Shown: positions 9,608 through 19,551, counted from the stretch's first letter. The stretch: DNA of 64,000 nt from Ruegeria atlantica (GCA_013032095.1 WQBJ01000009.1:81904-145903); one strand, 5' to 3'. Numbers and translations: made by a program. The notes: generated by a model not told the origin, from the sequence alone.

Positions 9608-10303
9608 TCAGACCCTGGCCTTTTCAAACTCTGACCATGCGGCTTCAAACGCTTCAAACCCAAAACCGGGTTTCCGGGCGGCATCGAGTACAATGCGTTC
9701 GGTCGACAACAACTTTTGGATCGCGCCCTCGAGTTGATCGACAACGTCATCAGGCACCACCAGCGCGCCATGACGGTCGGCATGGATCAAATCCCCTGGG
9801 CGTATTGTCAGCCCAAAGACCGAGACTGGACTGTCAATCTCGCGCACGTGGACGAAACCGTGGCTGGGCCCGACTGACCCTGCGACGACAGGAAACCCTT
9901 CGGGCAAGTCACCCAGATCGCGCATAACTCCGTTTGTCAAAGCCCCGGACATGCCAAAGCCTTTGTGCACAGTTGTATTGATCTCGCCCCAATAAGCACC
10001 GATGCACTCTGGGTAATCCACATCCTCAATCACTGCGACCGATGGGCTGAGGCCTTCGGCCATGTACTTGTAATACGCCATCCGCCGCGCCTTGATGACT
10101 TCCGGCGGCTCAGTCGGCGGATTGACTGCCGCTATTTTGGCGGTACGAGCAAAGCCGACAATCGCCGGCTCATCAGTGGCCGAGCACAACATGGTGCCGC
10201 GCGTGAACCCGTTAAACCCACGTTTGCCCTGGGCTACTTCGATAGCATTGCAAACAGTCGGCGTGTCCACTTTTTTGAGCAGCGAGATAAGGGAAGGTGT
10301 CAT
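9608..10303 (-). CDS. RraA-family protein (aldolase/decarboxylase-like)
   Basis: A 231-residue RraA-fold protein. This family includes the RNase E inhibitor RraA and class II aldolases such as 4-carboxy-4-hydroxy-2-oxoadipate aldolase, which also act as oxaloacetate decarboxylases. In the aldolases the active site lies in a G-x3-DG-x2-RD motif. Here the matching stretch is GALTNGVMRD, with Arg and the last Asp present and Asn in place of the first Asp. The protein is longer than RraA itself (~160 aa) and lies in a catabolic operon, so a lyase role is more likely than RNase control. Its ATG overlaps the hydrolase stop (10300-10303). Confidence 0.82.
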   Translation of the reverse strand: MTPSLISLLKKVDTPTVCNAIEVAQGKRGFNGFTRGTMLCSATDEPAIVGFARTAKIAAVNPPTEPPEVIKARRMAYYKYMAEGLSPSVAVIEDVDYPECIGAYWGEINTTVHKGFGMSGALTNGVMRDLGDLPEGFPVVAGSVGPSHGFVHVREIDSPVSVFGLTIRPGDLIHADRHGALVVPDDVVDQLEGAIQKLLSTERIVLDAARKPGFGFEAFEAAWSEFEKARV

Positions 10304-10995
10304 GCGTCCTCCAACCAGCGGATCAGTGCCGCCGTGGTGTCATGGGGTTGTTCCAGCGTGGGCAGGTGTCCTGCGCCTTCGATTATTTCGAGCGTGCTGG
10401 CGGGCAGCAGATCGTGCATGAGTTGGTGGCGTTCGACCGGACACAACGCGTCTTCCCGCCCACACAGAACCAGAGTCTTGCCGGAATACCCTGACAGGGT
10501 TGCCTGTTGGTCCGGACGGTCCCTCAGAGCTAGCGATTGACGAAGGAATACATCTGGACCCAGGTCCAGAGCCATAGCCATGCACAAGTCCAAAATAGCA
10601 CCCTGACTGGGGCCATCGGCCAAGTAATTGGGCTTCATCTCGTCGCGCATCACCTGCCTCAGTTTGCCTTCGCTTACTGCGGCCATTTGAGGGGCACGGC
10701 GAGCTTTAACTTCAGGCTTTTCAGCCAACGGGTTGGTGTCGAGAAGCGCCAGACGCGATACGCGTTCCGGAGCTTGGCGCAGCACTTCCATTGCCACGAT
10801 ACCGCCCATCGACAAGCCCGCCAAAGCGAAGGCGGGCGGTGCGTTGTCCAGAATTTCGGTGGCCATGGCTGTCACGCTGTCATGTCGACACATTGGAAAG
10901 GTCATGATGGGCATCTTGCCCGACAGCGCATCAATCTGAGGGCCGAAAAGGCGGGCATCGCACATCATGCCCGGCAAGAAAATCAAGGGGGTCAT
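10300..10995 (-). CDS. Alpha/beta-fold hydrolase
   Basis: A 231-residue alpha/beta hydrolase. The nucleophile elbow is GLSMGG (Ser62), an oxyanion-side LPGM segment lies at residues 7-10, and the catalytic His is in GAGHLP near the C-terminus. It probably cleaves an ester, lactone or C-C bond in the pathway encoded by its neighbours. It overlaps RraA-like downstream by four bases and abuts the MetE-like gene upstream (overlap at 10992-10995), so it belongs to the same translationally coupled operon. Confidence 0.87.
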   Translation of the reverse strand: MTPLIFLPGMMCDARLFGPQIDALSGKMPIMTFPMCRHDSVTAMATEILDNAPPAFALAGLSMGGIVAMEVLRQAPERVSRLALLDTNPLAEKPEVKARRAPQMAAVSEGKLRQVMRDEMKPNYLADGPSQGAILDLCMAMALDLGPDVFLRQSLALRDRPDQQATLSGYSGKTLVLCGREDALCPVERHQLMHDLLPASTLEIIEGAGHLPTLEQPHDTTAALIRWLEDA

Positions 10996-12116
10996 GCCGC
11001 AACCTGCCTTGCACCTTCAGACATCGTTGCCAGCTTGGCATAGGCAATCTGCGGGTCAATTGCGCCGAAACCCGCGAAGGTTCCGAAGCCGCAATCGCTT
11101 CCTGCGATCACCCTGTCTGATCCAACGATATCGGTAAAGCGCTCGATCCGTTGAGCCACCAGTTCCGGGTGTTCGACAAAGTTCGTAGTGGTGTCAACAA
11201 CGCCCGGCACCAATACCTTGTCATCGGGAATGTCAGCCTTGCGGTCGCGGAATACTGTCCATTCATGAGCGTGACGCGGGTTGGACGTCTCGAACAAGAC
11301 ATAACGGGACTTGGTCGCCATCAGAGTACTGAACACCTTGTCCATCGCAATATCGCAGCAATGCGGGCCTTCGTAATTCCCCCAACAGATATGCACGCGA
11401 ACGCGGTCCTGCGGGACATTCTGAAGTGCGTGGTTCAGCGCCTCAACATGCATGTTTGCGATTTTGACGAACTCATCATCCGAAAGGTCAGTGAACAACA
11501 TGTGGCGCGACAGCGCCAGATCGGGACAATCCAGTTGCAGGTCCAGACCGGAAGCTACGATGGTTTCGTATTCGTCTTTCATCGCATCTGCCAAAGCAGC
11601 CAGATAAGCCTCGCGGGTGGAATAGAAATCATTCTGCAGGAACAGTGAAATGACACCCGGCGACGCAGCATTCATGAATCCGCGCTCAGCCCCATGCTGA
11701 TCTATCGCCGCCTTGAGGTTGGCAATGTCCTTCTCAAGCTCGCCCTGACCTTTTGATCGGACCTCACCCGTGCACATTGGTCGCGCATATTGCGGCGTGC
11801 CTCCATCATTGGCAAGCCGTTCAAGAAAGCTGGGAAACATCTTCAGATCCGCCGGGGCATTGCGAGGGCTGTCACCGGAAAAGCCGGTGTAGCGATCCTT
11901 GACATAGGTCGCGTAAGAAATCTTCGAGGTCTCACCATCACTGACGATATCCACGCCAGCCTCAACCTGTCTGCGCACAGTTTCGGAAACTGCATCGGTC
12001 ATGCATGCGTCAAAGGCCGAGGTTTCAAAAGGCTTGCCGTTTTCCCGTGCAAAAATGAAATCCACCACCTCCTGCGTACGGGGCAGTGATCCGACATGGG
12101 TTGTCTTAACCGGCAT
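10992..12116 (-). CDS. MetE C-terminal-like zinc enzyme (cobalamin-independent methionine synthase II family)
   Basis: A 374-residue protein that corresponds to the catalytic C-terminal half of MetE only. The zinc ligands expected for the family are visible: H242-x-C244 in RVHICWGNYEGPH and C342 in GSDCGFGT. The family also contains epoxyalkane:coenzyme M transferases, which use the same zinc-thiolate alkyl-transfer chemistry at about this length. True methionine synthesis by MetE needs the ~750-residue two-domain form, so an alkyl- or methyl-transfer step in catabolism is more likely. It overlaps the upstream methyltransferase gene by 11 bases. Confidence 0.83.
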   Translation of the reverse strand: MPVKTTHVGSLPRTQEVVDFIFARENGKPFETSAFDACMTDAVSETVRRQVEAGVDIVSDGETSKISYATYVKDRYTGFSGDSPRNAPADLKMFPSFLERLANDGGTPQYARPMCTGEVRSKGQGELEKDIANLKAAIDQHGAERGFMNAASPGVISLFLQNDFYSTREAYLAALADAMKDEYETIVASGLDLQLDCPDLALSRHMLFTDLSDDEFVKIANMHVEALNHALQNVPQDRVRVHICWGNYEGPHCCDIAMDKVFSTLMATKSRYVLFETSNPRHAHEWTVFRDRKADIPDDKVLVPGVVDTTTNFVEHPELVAQRIERFTDIVGSDRVIAGSDCGFGTFAGFGAIDPQIAYAKLATMSEGARQVAA

Positions 12117-12729
12117 CTGCGTCTCCTTTAATCTTCCGCGCCATAAGGACGCTGTGGCTCTCAGTGTCAGGGTCCTTGGCCAGAAACCCCGTCATCCGCA
12201 GGCCATTTTCCTCCAAGCACACGGCATAATCTGCCGGTGAGAGCGAGGCATGATAGACCAGTTCATCCCCGACGGTTCCGGTCTCTTCACCCGCACTGGG
12301 ACCAACGGTCAGCATCAGGTTTCCACCGGGCTTCAAATGCCGAGACATACGGGCAATACAATCTTTCTGCTCATCCCCCGTCAGGTGGAAAAAGCTGTTC
12401 CAGGCGATAATGCCCTCGAATTGCCGATCCAGTTCGAAATCGCGCATATCCGCTTGCCGCCAATCTCCGTCCGGCCAGCGATTCCGAGCAATCGTCAGCA
12501 TCGCCTCGGAGAAATCCACGCCAGTCACAGTGAAGCCCTCGGCCTTGAACCAGCGTGCTATCGGCTCACCTGTACCGCATCCCAAGTCCAGCACGTGATC
12601 TCCGGACTTCAGGCTTGCGGTGAAGCGCGCCAGCCAGCGCGCTTCGAACAGGGCCCGAGAGCGTTGCTCATCGTAGGCTCTGGCCTGCCGTTCATAAACG
12701 GCATGGGTATCTCCGGGATCGACGGTCAT
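12106..12729 (-). CDS. Class I SAM-dependent methyltransferase
   Basis: A 207-residue Rossmann-fold methyltransferase. Motif I is VLDLGCGTGEP (about residues 46-56), the acidic strand-2 end is VTGVDFSEAM, and post-I motifs follow (DMRDF; FFHLT). No substrate-specific domain is present. The gene overlaps both neighbours (4 bases with the bicupin, 11 with the MetE-like gene), which ties it to this operon. Pairing with a MetE-like protein suggests that methyl transfer is part of the pathway; that is inference. Confidence 0.86.
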   Translation of the reverse strand: MTVDPGDTHAVYERQARAYDEQRSRALFEARWLARFTASLKSGDHVLDLGCGTGEPIARWFKAEGFTVTGVDFSEAMLTIARNRWPDGDWRQADMRDFELDRQFEGIIAWNSFFHLTGDEQKDCIARMSRHLKPGGNLMLTVGPSAGEETGTVGDELVYHASLSPADYAVCLEENGLRMTGFLAKDPDTESHSVLMARKIKGDADAG

Positions 12730-13685
12730 CCGGCCCAGGTTGCCCCGGCAGGATCGTCCGTCGCCGTGATGCGATACAGCCCCGCCTGTCCCGTCATGGA
12801 CGGGGCGACGCTGTATGTTTCACTAGGCATCACCACTGCAGTATCGCCGTTGGACAATGTCGTTTCATACCCGTCCACCGTGATACGCCAATGCCCACTG
12901 GCCGGCATCAGAACCACCGGCTTGTCTGCTGTGACCGCGTCGTTTACAGCCGAGCCGCGGGTTAGGAAGTCGACCTCAAAACCCGGCTTGTCCTTGATGA
13001 TACCGGTCTCACCAATCACCAGCGCGGGTTTGTAAGCGGCCAGCGCCATAAGGTCCCAATAACGCGCTACATATTTTCCTACTACCGCATCAACGGGCAC
13101 CTCGGGGAAAGCTTTCAGCTCTTCCTCGGTCAGCAGCGGCATCGGGCGCACATTGTGCGGCAGTTCCTGACCTTTCTTGGAATCGTAGAGCACTCCGTTG
13201 TCACCCAGCATCAGGCCGTGCGCCTGCGCATCTTCGATGACCTGAGGTGCCCAGGTTACGCCGCCGCCCGCGTCGTCGCCACCAAGGATCGACATGATCA
13301 TGCCGTAGTCGTCGCCCACGTTTTCGAATCCACGGAATATTCCGGTGGGGATGTTGAAGATATCGCCCTCTTCGGCAATGAACTCTCCCGCCGTTCCATA
13401 GCGGCCCCAGAAAAAGCGCCAACGGCCTTTGGCAACGAAAAACACCTCGGCGGTGGTGTGGCTGTGCAATGAGTTGCGGCACTTGGGCGGCTGACCTGCC
13501 GCACCGATGTTGAAACCGATCTTGTCGGTGATGTGTACATGCTGGTCCGGGGATTCCGAGACGCCGCCACCGACAATGGTAAAGTTTTCTTTCTGATCGC
13601 TACCCGGGGTATGGGCGTCGATAAAGGCGGTTTTGCAGGGCTGCAGTTCGCCATAGCGGACGGTGCGTTGTTGGATGGTGCTCAT
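12726..13685 (-). CDS. Bicupin protein, possible dioxygenase or isomerase
   Basis: A 319-residue protein with two cupin barrels. The first carries metal-ligand-like residues in SLHSHTTAEVFFV (His, His, Glu). The second barrel (about residues 220-300) has lost the histidines and is probably structural. It resembles cupins found next to aromatic or sugar degradation genes, but no specific reaction can be assigned. It is the first gene of the minus-strand operon 13685-9608. A purine-rich AAGGAGAC lies just upstream of the ATG. The 150-bp gap before it contains no copy of the LacI-type palindrome found at 24.3 kb. Confidence 0.78.
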   Translation of the reverse strand: MSTIQQRTVRYGELQPCKTAFIDAHTPGSDQKENFTIVGGGVSESPDQHVHITDKIGFNIGAAGQPPKCRNSLHSHTTAEVFFVAKGRWRFFWGRYGTAGEFIAEEGDIFNIPTGIFRGFENVGDDYGMIMSILGGDDAGGGVTWAPQVIEDAQAHGLMLGDNGVLYDSKKGQELPHNVRPMPLLTEEELKAFPEVPVDAVVGKYVARYWDLMALAAYKPALVIGETGIIKDKPGFEVDFLTRGSAVNDAVTADKPVVLMPASGHWRITVDGYETTLSNGDTAVVMPSETYSVAPSMTGQAGLYRITATDDPAGATWAG

Positions 13686-13835
13686 GAGTTTGTCTCCTTG
13701 AAATTGGGGTTGTTGGGATCAATCACAAACCCCTGGAGGACGGTTGTTCAGTCGCCGCGCCCGCAGCGAGGCGCGGTGCGTATGATAGCGCCGCGCTGCC
13801 TGACTGGCGTTGAGAGATGAGACCATTCTGCTCAC

Positions 13836-14825
13836 TTAACCCTCTCCACCCTGAAGCAGGATCTGTTTCCAGATCGTGGTTTCATCGAACAATGTGTACT
13901 CGCGGCGCAGCTGCGGCTGGCCGGTTATCAACTCGCCGAACTCGGCATGGCTAATGCCCAGAACATAGACCTGAGCGCCGGTCGGAGCTCCAAAGGCACC
14001 CCATCCATCGTGCTTGCCCCACAGGCTCCAGCGGACTGCCGCACGGGGCGCCATGTTCGGATCATCTCGTCCGATCTGGTGTTCGATCTTAAACTCGGCA
14101 TTGGGGAAGCTGGCGCGCAGACCCATCCAGAACCGATCCACGGAGTCCCAACCGTGACCGGTCACACCGCCCACATATTCAGACTGTACGGCTCGATCAT
14201 ACTCGGCTTCGATCGCACCCATATCGGCGTTCATGATCCGGGTCAGGATATCGGCGTAACGCTGGCCCCATTCATTGTCGTTGCCTGTGCCCTTGTAGGG
14301 GCCGGGCTGATCAGTATCGGGCGTCAGCGGTTTGACACAGTTTTCCGGCCCGCCCTCGCGCGCGATCAGATCTGCGGCGTATTCCTTGGGGTCCCAGCCC
14401 ATCTGACGAACGATCGCACCTTGGTCACGGATCAGCCACTCGTCGTTGATCTGATTGTCGATGGCGTGGCAGTCAGCCAGAATCCGATAGCGCAACTTTG
14501 TGCCGGTCGCCGGGCCATAGACTCCTCCGGCAAGATGCGTTGCAGTCGAAATGATCCGGTGCGAACTTAGCATCCCCTCTTCCGGTGTGCCGGACCAGAT
14601 CACGTCCTCGCCCAGAAGTTGCCGATCAGGAAACTCGGCCAGCGTCGCCATGGTCGCGCCAATGACGTTCTGGTTACCCAACACCACTGACGCGGGTGAG
14701 CGCACGACGATATCCTTGCTGTAATAGTCATGCAGCGTGGCGATGCCCCGGTCTTCCCAGATTTCTTTGGTGATACCGATGATATAGTCCGGGAAGTCCC
14801 GGAACTTCGAGTCGAAGCCTTTCAT
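13836..14825 (-). CDS. SnoaL/NTF2-like two-domain protein (ester cyclase-like)
   Basis: A 329-residue protein built from two NTF2-fold (SnoaL-like) domains, about residues 1-170 and 180-329. SnoaL-type proteins catalyse ring closures, hydrations or isomerisations in small cone-shaped pockets. This copy is the most divergent of the four in the locus: its C-terminus lacks the DFW...ENW...QLG motif shared by the others. It overlaps the LacI gene by four bases (14822-14825) and is the last gene of the ABC-transporter operon. Function is unknown beyond the fold. Confidence 0.75.
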   Translation of the reverse strand: MKGFDSKFRDFPDYIIGITKEIWEDRGIATLHDYYSKDIVVRSPASVVLGNQNVIGATMATLAEFPDRQLLGEDVIWSGTPEEGMLSSHRIISTATHLAGGVYGPATGTKLRYRILADCHAIDNQINDEWLIRDQGAIVRQMGWDPKEYAADLIAREGGPENCVKPLTPDTDQPGPYKGTGNDNEWGQRYADILTRIMNADMGAIEAEYDRAVQSEYVGGVTGHGWDSVDRFWMGLRASFPNAEFKIEHQIGRDDPNMAPRAAVRWSLWGKHDGWGAFGAPTGAQVYVLGISHAEFGELITGQPQLRREYTLFDETTIWKQILLQGGEG

Positions 14826-15865
14826 GTCTCAGTCCTTTGTGGAGTCCACCCCTTAGGCAACCGAGCGGAAGCCCGCACGACTAATGGGCCGTCAATGGCC
14901 ACCTTACGCGGCTCAGCGGTGTCCGGGGTACCGATATGTTCAAAAAGCGCGGCAACAGTTTCAGCCACCATAAGGTTGGCCCGTTGCCGGATCGTCGTCA
15001 GATTATAGGCGGGCCACCCGGCGGGTGGAACGTCATCATAGCCTACGACCGAGACATCCTCGGGCACTCGCAGGCCAAGTTCAAAGCGGATCACATCCAT
15101 TACCGCCAGCGCCATATGGTCATTGGCAACAAAGACGGCATCCGGCCGCTGATCGGGCGCGACATCAAACATCCTCCGGGCCGCTGCGCGGGCCTTTTCG
15201 GTGTGGAAGTCGCCAACCTGATGCGCGAATAGCGCGTGCCCCGCCTCTGTCAGAGCCGCGCGAAATCCGGCCTCTCGGTCCCGCTGGGTTGAGGCCCCCT
15301 GCCATCCGGCGATGTAAGCAATACGCTGGTGACCGCCTTGCACAAGAAATTCGGCAACCTTGCGCCCGCCGCCAAAATTGTCCGAGGCTACGGTGGTAAC
15401 CCCCTCGATATCCTGGCTGCGGTTAAACAGCACCACCGGCACGCCAGCCTGCTGGCACCGCATGACAATATCCGACGACATCGCGACAGACGCCAGAATG
15501 ACCCCATCCACCTGGTAGTCGAGGATTTCGTCCATCACGGTGTCGATATTGCCCGCTGTCCGAGAGGCCATGAAGATCAGGACGTGGTATCCCTGCTCCT
15601 GCAAGGCGTTGGACAGTTTTTCAAGCGCTTCAGGATAGAAGTAATTGTCCAGATAGGCCACTACCAGACCAATGATGCGGCTTTTGCCGGACACCATCGC
15701 CCGCGCCAAAACGTTGGGGCGATAGCCCAGTTCGGCAGCAGCCTTTCGTACTTTCTCCTCGGTTTTTTTACTGACCGAGGCACCGGGTGTGAACACCCGG
15801 CTGACCGCCGACTGGCTGACGCCCGCCAGCTGCGCAACTTGCAGGGATGTGACTTTATCAGCCAT
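14822..15865 (-). CDS. LacI-family transcriptional regulator
   Basis: A 347-residue LacI/GalR repressor. The N-terminal HTH is LQVAQLAGVSQSAVSRVF (about residues 8-25), followed by the hinge helix PNVLARAMVSG and a periplasmic-binding-like effector domain. The ATG at 15865 shares one base with the upstream SDR stop (TGATG), a better start than the one 15 bases further out. It is probably the regulator of this operon, because two LacI-type palindromes lie upstream of the first gene at 24.3 kb. The effector is presumably the imported substrate or an intermediate. Confidence 0.92.
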   Translation of the reverse strand: MADKVTSLQVAQLAGVSQSAVSRVFTPGASVSKKTEEKVRKAAAELGYRPNVLARAMVSGKSRIIGLVVAYLDNYFYPEALEKLSNALQEQGYHVLIFMASRTAGNIDTVMDEILDYQVDGVILASVAMSSDIVMRCQQAGVPVVLFNRSQDIEGVTTVASDNFGGGRKVAEFLVQGGHQRIAYIAGWQGASTQRDREAGFRAALTEAGHALFAHQVGDFHTEKARAAARRMFDVAPDQRPDAVFVANDHMALAVMDVIRFELGLRVPEDVSVVGYDDVPPAGWPAYNLTTIRQRANLMVAETVAALFEHIGTPDTAEPRKVAIDGPLVVRASARLPKGWTPQRTET

Positions 15866-16629
15866 CAGTCCGCCGTCCATCCGCCGTCAATCAGCATCGA
15901 AGTGCCCGTGACCAAAGCCGAGGCACCCGAGGCAAGGTAAGTGACCGCGCCCATGATATCCTCGACCTCACCCACGCGATCCAGTTTGATCTTTTCCATG
16001 ATCCAGGCGGCTCGTTCGGGATTGTCGAAGGTCGATTGTGTCAAGGGCGTACGAATGAAGGTCGGGCACACCGTGTTGATGCGTATCCGCTGCTTGCCCC
16101 ATTCGATGGCCATGGCTTTGACCATGCCTTCCAGCCCATGTTTGGTCGCACAATACAGCGCCCGGTCGACTCCGCCGACATGGCCCATCTGGCTGGAGAT
16201 ATGGATGATCGACCCCGGCTTGCCCGCCGCCATCAGCGCCTTGGCCGCATAGACGGACAGGAAATAGGCCGAACGCAGATTTACATCCGTGACCGCATCG
16301 AAATCCTCGGGCGTGGTCTCAACTGCCGGACCATGGCGCGCGGTGCCGGCAGAATTTACCACCACGTCAAAGACACGCCCCTCAAAAAGCTGCTGCAGGG
16401 CACCCAAGTCGCCCTGATCCACAACCGCAGCCTCGGCTGACCAGCCTTGCCCCTGCAACGCCGCCACGGTCTCGGCCAACCGGTCCGCGCCCCGCGCGGC
16501 GCAAACCACATGGGCTCCGGCCTCGGCCAGGGCCACAGCGCAACCCTGCCCAATGCCGGAAGATGCTCCGGTCACAAGGGCGGTTTTGCCGTTCAGCGAA
16601 AACGAAGGGGTGCGGGGCAAATCTGTCAT
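15865..16629 (-). CDS. Short-chain dehydrogenase/reductase
   Basis: A 254-residue classical SDR. The cofactor loop is TGASSGIGQG (residues 20-29), followed by NSAG, the catalytic Ser in HISSQMG and YCATK supplying the Tyr and Lys. It ends with the usual TGTSMLIDGGWTAD. It likely oxidises or reduces a hydroxyl/keto group of the transported compound with NAD(P). It is tightly coupled on both sides: TGATG with the downstream LacI gene and a one-base overlap with the upstream SnoaL gene. Confidence 0.92.
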   Translation of the reverse strand: MTDLPRTPSFSLNGKTALVTGASSGIGQGCAVALAEAGAHVVCAARGADRLAETVAALQGQGWSAEAAVVDQGDLGALQQLFEGRVFDVVVNSAGTARHGPAVETTPEDFDAVTDVNLRSAYFLSVYAAKALMAAGKPGSIIHISSQMGHVGGVDRALYCATKHGLEGMVKAMAIEWGKQRIRINTVCPTFIRTPLTQSTFDNPERAAWIMEKIKLDRVGEVEDIMGAVTYLASGASALVTGTSMLIDGGWTAD

Positions 16630-17681
16630 CAGCTCATTCCATCAGGCGTTTCAATACGGCCCAGATTTCGGGCCTTGTTGAATTCCCGCAGACGGGCAAA
16701 GACGTCAACGCCAAGCTGACGGTAAGCGTCCAGCAAATCGACCAGAACCCAGTTTTCCCGGATGCGCCCATTTTCCAGCCGCCAAAAATCGAGGCTGCGC
16801 ATGGTGATCTTCTTGCCCGAGGGCGCAATCCCCAGCCAGCCATCACGAGTGACGGTCTGGATCATGTTTGGCCAGCCGGTCACTGCCGCATATTCGCCAT
16901 CACCAAAGAAGTGATAAGTGATCTCGTCCACATACTTCCCCCGATCCGGCATTCCGTTCAGGAACGGGATCTGGTGCCAGTTGCGAAAGCCGGCATAGCC
17001 GCGCCCGGTACCGATGCCCGAAGGGCCGTACCAGTTCATGCGCGGATGCCAGAACCGCTCCATCTCCATCACTTCGGGACCGCCTTGCGACGGGTGTTTC
17101 TTTAAGTGATCCAGCATGTCGATGATATGCTGGCAGGTGGCCTTGCCCTTGGCTGCATCATAGGGACCGGGCACAAATCCATCCTGCATTGCGGGGCCGG
17201 GTACATGCCATTCGTGGCCAAGGCTAGGCGCCATCGGCCAGGCATTGGCTTGCATCATCACCTCGGGGATGTCCCAAAGCGCCTGAACCTCAACAACCTT
17301 ACCGTCCACAAACCGGTAGAATTCGTGGAACCGCATTGTGACCTGATGACCGGTCGGCGGGATATCCAACCACGGGCCGGTGAAGGTTCCAGTGTAATAA
17401 CCTCCGCAGCCGACCCAATCGGCACCATCCTCATCAGGTCCGGCCATAACGATATAGTCGCGGCGTTCCAGATCAGGCCAGGCGGCCAGCAGGTCATTAT
17501 AGGCGCTGTCGTAGAAGGCATCGCTGCCAGTGCTGTCGCCAAAAGGATGGCACAGATGGAACACGGCATCCGAAGTCGTAACCTCGGCCAGTGCCTTTCG
17601 CACACTGGCCTCGGAAAAATCATACATAGCAGCCCTGAGTGGAGCGATCAGGGCCTTGTGCTGGGTATGCTTATCACTCAT
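16629..17681 (-). CDS. SnoaL/NTF2-like two-domain protein (ester cyclase-like)
   Basis: A 350-residue tandem SnoaL-like protein. Each half carries an NTF2-type domain. The C-terminal half has the motif also found in the 19021 and 24426 proteins: [23 protein letters not shown] and RQLGVD. The ATG at 17681 overlaps the HisD-like stop (ATGA, 17678-17681); a longer version from 17795 would add basic, unrelated residues. It probably performs a cyclisation, hydration or dehydration step. The substrate is unknown. Confidence 0.8.
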   Translation of the reverse strand: MSDKHTQHKALIAPLRAAMYDFSEASVRKALAEVTTSDAVFHLCHPFGDSTGSDAFYDSAYNDLLAAWPDLERRDYIVMAGPDEDGADWVGCGGYYTGTFTGPWLDIPPTGHQVTMRFHEFYRFVDGKVVEVQALWDIPEVMMQANAWPMAPSLGHEWHVPGPAMQDGFVPGPYDAAKGKATCQHIIDMLDHLKKHPSQGGPEVMEMERFWHPRMNWYGPSGIGTGRGYAGFRNWHQIPFLNGMPDRGKYVDEITYHFFGDGEYAAVTGWPNMIQTVTRDGWLGIAPSGKKITMRSLDFWRLENGRIRENWVLVDLLDAYRQLGVDVFARLREFNKARNLGRIETPDGMS

Positions 17682-19009
17682 TCGGCTGCGTCCCGGTAAG
17701 GTGCCGGTTCGCCATAGGGCACGTTGATGCCGCCATAGCGGCGCACACGAATGTTGCATTGCTCCGCATGACCGACGAAGCCTTCCAACATACACAGGCG
17801 CGAGCCATATTCGCCGATCAGCGTCGCTGCCTCATCGGTCAGCACCTTCTGATAGCTGTGCGTCTTCAAATATTTCCCGACCCATAGCCCGCCGGTGTAA
17901 CGCCCGGCTTTCTTCGTCGGCAGGGTGTGGTTGGTGCCAATCACCTTGTCCCCGTTCGACACATTGGTCCGCGGACCTAGGAACAGCGCTCCATAGCAGG
18001 TCATGTTTTCAAGGAACCAGTCATCCCGGTCTGTCATCACCTGAACATGTTCCGAGGCGATGTCGTCGGCGACCTGCAACATCTCGTCATAGGTGTCGCA
18101 GACGATCACTTCGCCATACTCGTCCCACGACACTTTAGCAGTACCCGCCGTCGGTAGAATACCCAGCAGACGGTCGATCTCGGCCAGTGTTTCCTCGGCC
18201 AGTTTGCGCGAGTTGGTCAGCAGAACGCAGGGGCTGTTATAGCCATGCTCGGCCTGCCCCAGCAGGTCGGTGGCGCAAAGCTCGGCGTCAGCTGCGGTTT
18301 CATCGGCGATGACCATGGTCTCGGTCGGACCGGCGAACAGATCTATTCCGACGCGGCCAAACAGTTGACGCTTGGCTTCGGCAACGAACGCATTACCGGG
18401 GCCAACCAGCATGTGGACCGGATCGATGGTCTCGGTCCCGATCGCCATGGCGCCGATGGCCTGAATGCCGCCCATGACATAGATCTCATGCGCGCCGCCC
18501 AGATGCATCGCGGCAATCACGGCTGCATTCGGCTTGCCATTGAACGGAGGCGTGCAGGCGATGATGCGCGGAACACCGGCGACCGAGGCCGTCGCCACCG
18601 ACATATGTGCTGACGCCACCATCGGGAACTTACCGCCGGGCACATAGCAACCCACGGACTGCACGGGGATGTTCTTGTGGCCCAGGATCACGCCCGGCAA
18701 GGTTTCGACCTCGATATCCAGCATCGAGTCGCGCTGTGCCTGTGCGAAGTTACGCACCTGTTCCTGCGCGAACTTGATGTCGGCCAGTTCGCGGTCGGTC
18801 AGTTGACCGATCAGGTCGTCGATTTCCTGCTGGCTCAGCCGGAACGAAGGCGGCGAGTAGTTATCAAACTTCTCGCTCAATTCACGCACGGCGGCATCAC
18901 CACGGGTTTCGATGTCTTTAAGGGTCGCCTCGACCACGGCGCGGGTTTTGGCGTCGTCTTCGGCCCGGTCGGCGTCAGACTTACCGCGTTTCAGATACTC
19001 GATTGTCAT
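17678..19009 (-). CDS. Histidinol dehydrogenase-family dehydrogenase (HpsN-like)
   Basis: A 443-residue HisD-family enzyme, which oxidises a primary alcohol through an aldehyde to a carboxylate with two NAD. The zinc and catalytic residues are present: QAEHG, ASEHVQV (Glu-His pair), an Asp in the SNGDK segment before GTNHTLPT, and GHAE. It sits in an import/catabolism operon, so it is more like the sulfopropanediol dehydrogenase HpsN group than biosynthetic HisD. The start MTIEYLK also recalls HpsN proteins. Substrate identity is inference only. It overlaps the downstream SnoaL gene by four bases. Confidence 0.85.
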   Translation of the reverse strand: MTIEYLKRGKSDADRAEDDAKTRAVVEATLKDIETRGDAAVRELSEKFDNYSPPSFRLSQQEIDDLIGQLTDRELADIKFAQEQVRNFAQAQRDSMLDIEVETLPGVILGHKNIPVQSVGCYVPGGKFPMVASAHMSVATASVAGVPRIIACTPPFNGKPNAAVIAAMHLGGAHEIYVMGGIQAIGAMAIGTETIDPVHMLVGPGNAFVAEAKRQLFGRVGIDLFAGPTETMVIADETAADAELCATDLLGQAEHGYNSPCVLLTNSRKLAEETLAEIDRLLGILPTAGTAKVSWDEYGEVIVCDTYDEMLQVADDIASEHVQVMTDRDDWFLENMTCYGALFLGPRTNVSNGDKVIGTNHTLPTKKAGRYTGGLWVGKYLKTHSYQKVLTDEAATLIGEYGSRLCMLEGFVGHAEQCNIRVRRYGGINVPYGEPAPYRDAAE

Positions 19010-19020
19010 GTTTCCAATCC

Positions 19021-19551
19021 TCAGTTTTCGGGCCGGGGCGGAACCTTTTCACCCCGGTCAAATGCTTCCCAGCCTTCACCGTTGAACAGATCGACACCCA
19101 GTTGTGCCGCGACATGGGCGAAATCGACATTCACCCAGTTGTCGACGATCTTGCCATCGACCACTTTCCAGAAATCCATGTAACGGATTTCAACCCGTTT
19201 GCCGGTGGGTGCGATGCCCAGAAACTCACCCGAATGGGTAGCTTCCTGACGGCCGAAAGCGGCCGCCCATTCACCCATGTAAAGACGCGCTTCGTCGATG
19301 CAGGTCTTGTCTGAGAACGCCGCCTGAAACGGGCGCTGCCAGTTGTCCTGAAACTCTTTCAGACCAGTCTTGGTGCCGCAGCCCTTATTGCCCATCCAGC
19401 GAAAACCCTGGGCAAAAAACTCACCAATATCGTCGATCCGGTGGTCGTTCAGACCGTCCACCATGGTTTCGATCACACGGCGAGTTTCCTCGGTTTTGCT
19501 GAGATCCGTATCGCGGGTCAGAACCGCTTGTTCGGGGCGAGAACCTTTCAT
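19021..19551 (-). CDS. SnoaL/NTF2-like single-domain protein (ester cyclase-like)
   Basis: A 176-residue single-domain member of the same family as the two-domain proteins nearby. It carries the full C-terminal motif set: [25 protein letters not shown] and AAQLGVD. It begins 11 bases before the HisD-like gene. Because it is about half the size of the others, it may represent the ancestral unit that was duplicated and fused. Its reaction is not known. Confidence 0.82.
   Translation of the reverse strand: MKGSRPEQAVLTRDTDLSKTEETRRVIETMVDGLNDHRIDDIGEFFAQGFRWMGNKGCGTKTGLKEFQDNWQRPFQAAFSDKTCIDEARLYMGEWAAAFGRQEATHSGEFLGIAPTGKRVEIRYMDFWKVVDGKIVDNWVNVDFAHVAAQLGVDLFNGEGWEAFDRGEKVPPRPEN

Noticed and set aside
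17678..19009. Biosynthetic histidinol dehydrogenase (hisD)
   Set aside because: No other histidine synthesis genes are near. The gene is coupled to importer and SnoaL genes, so a catabolic alcohol dehydrogenase fits better.
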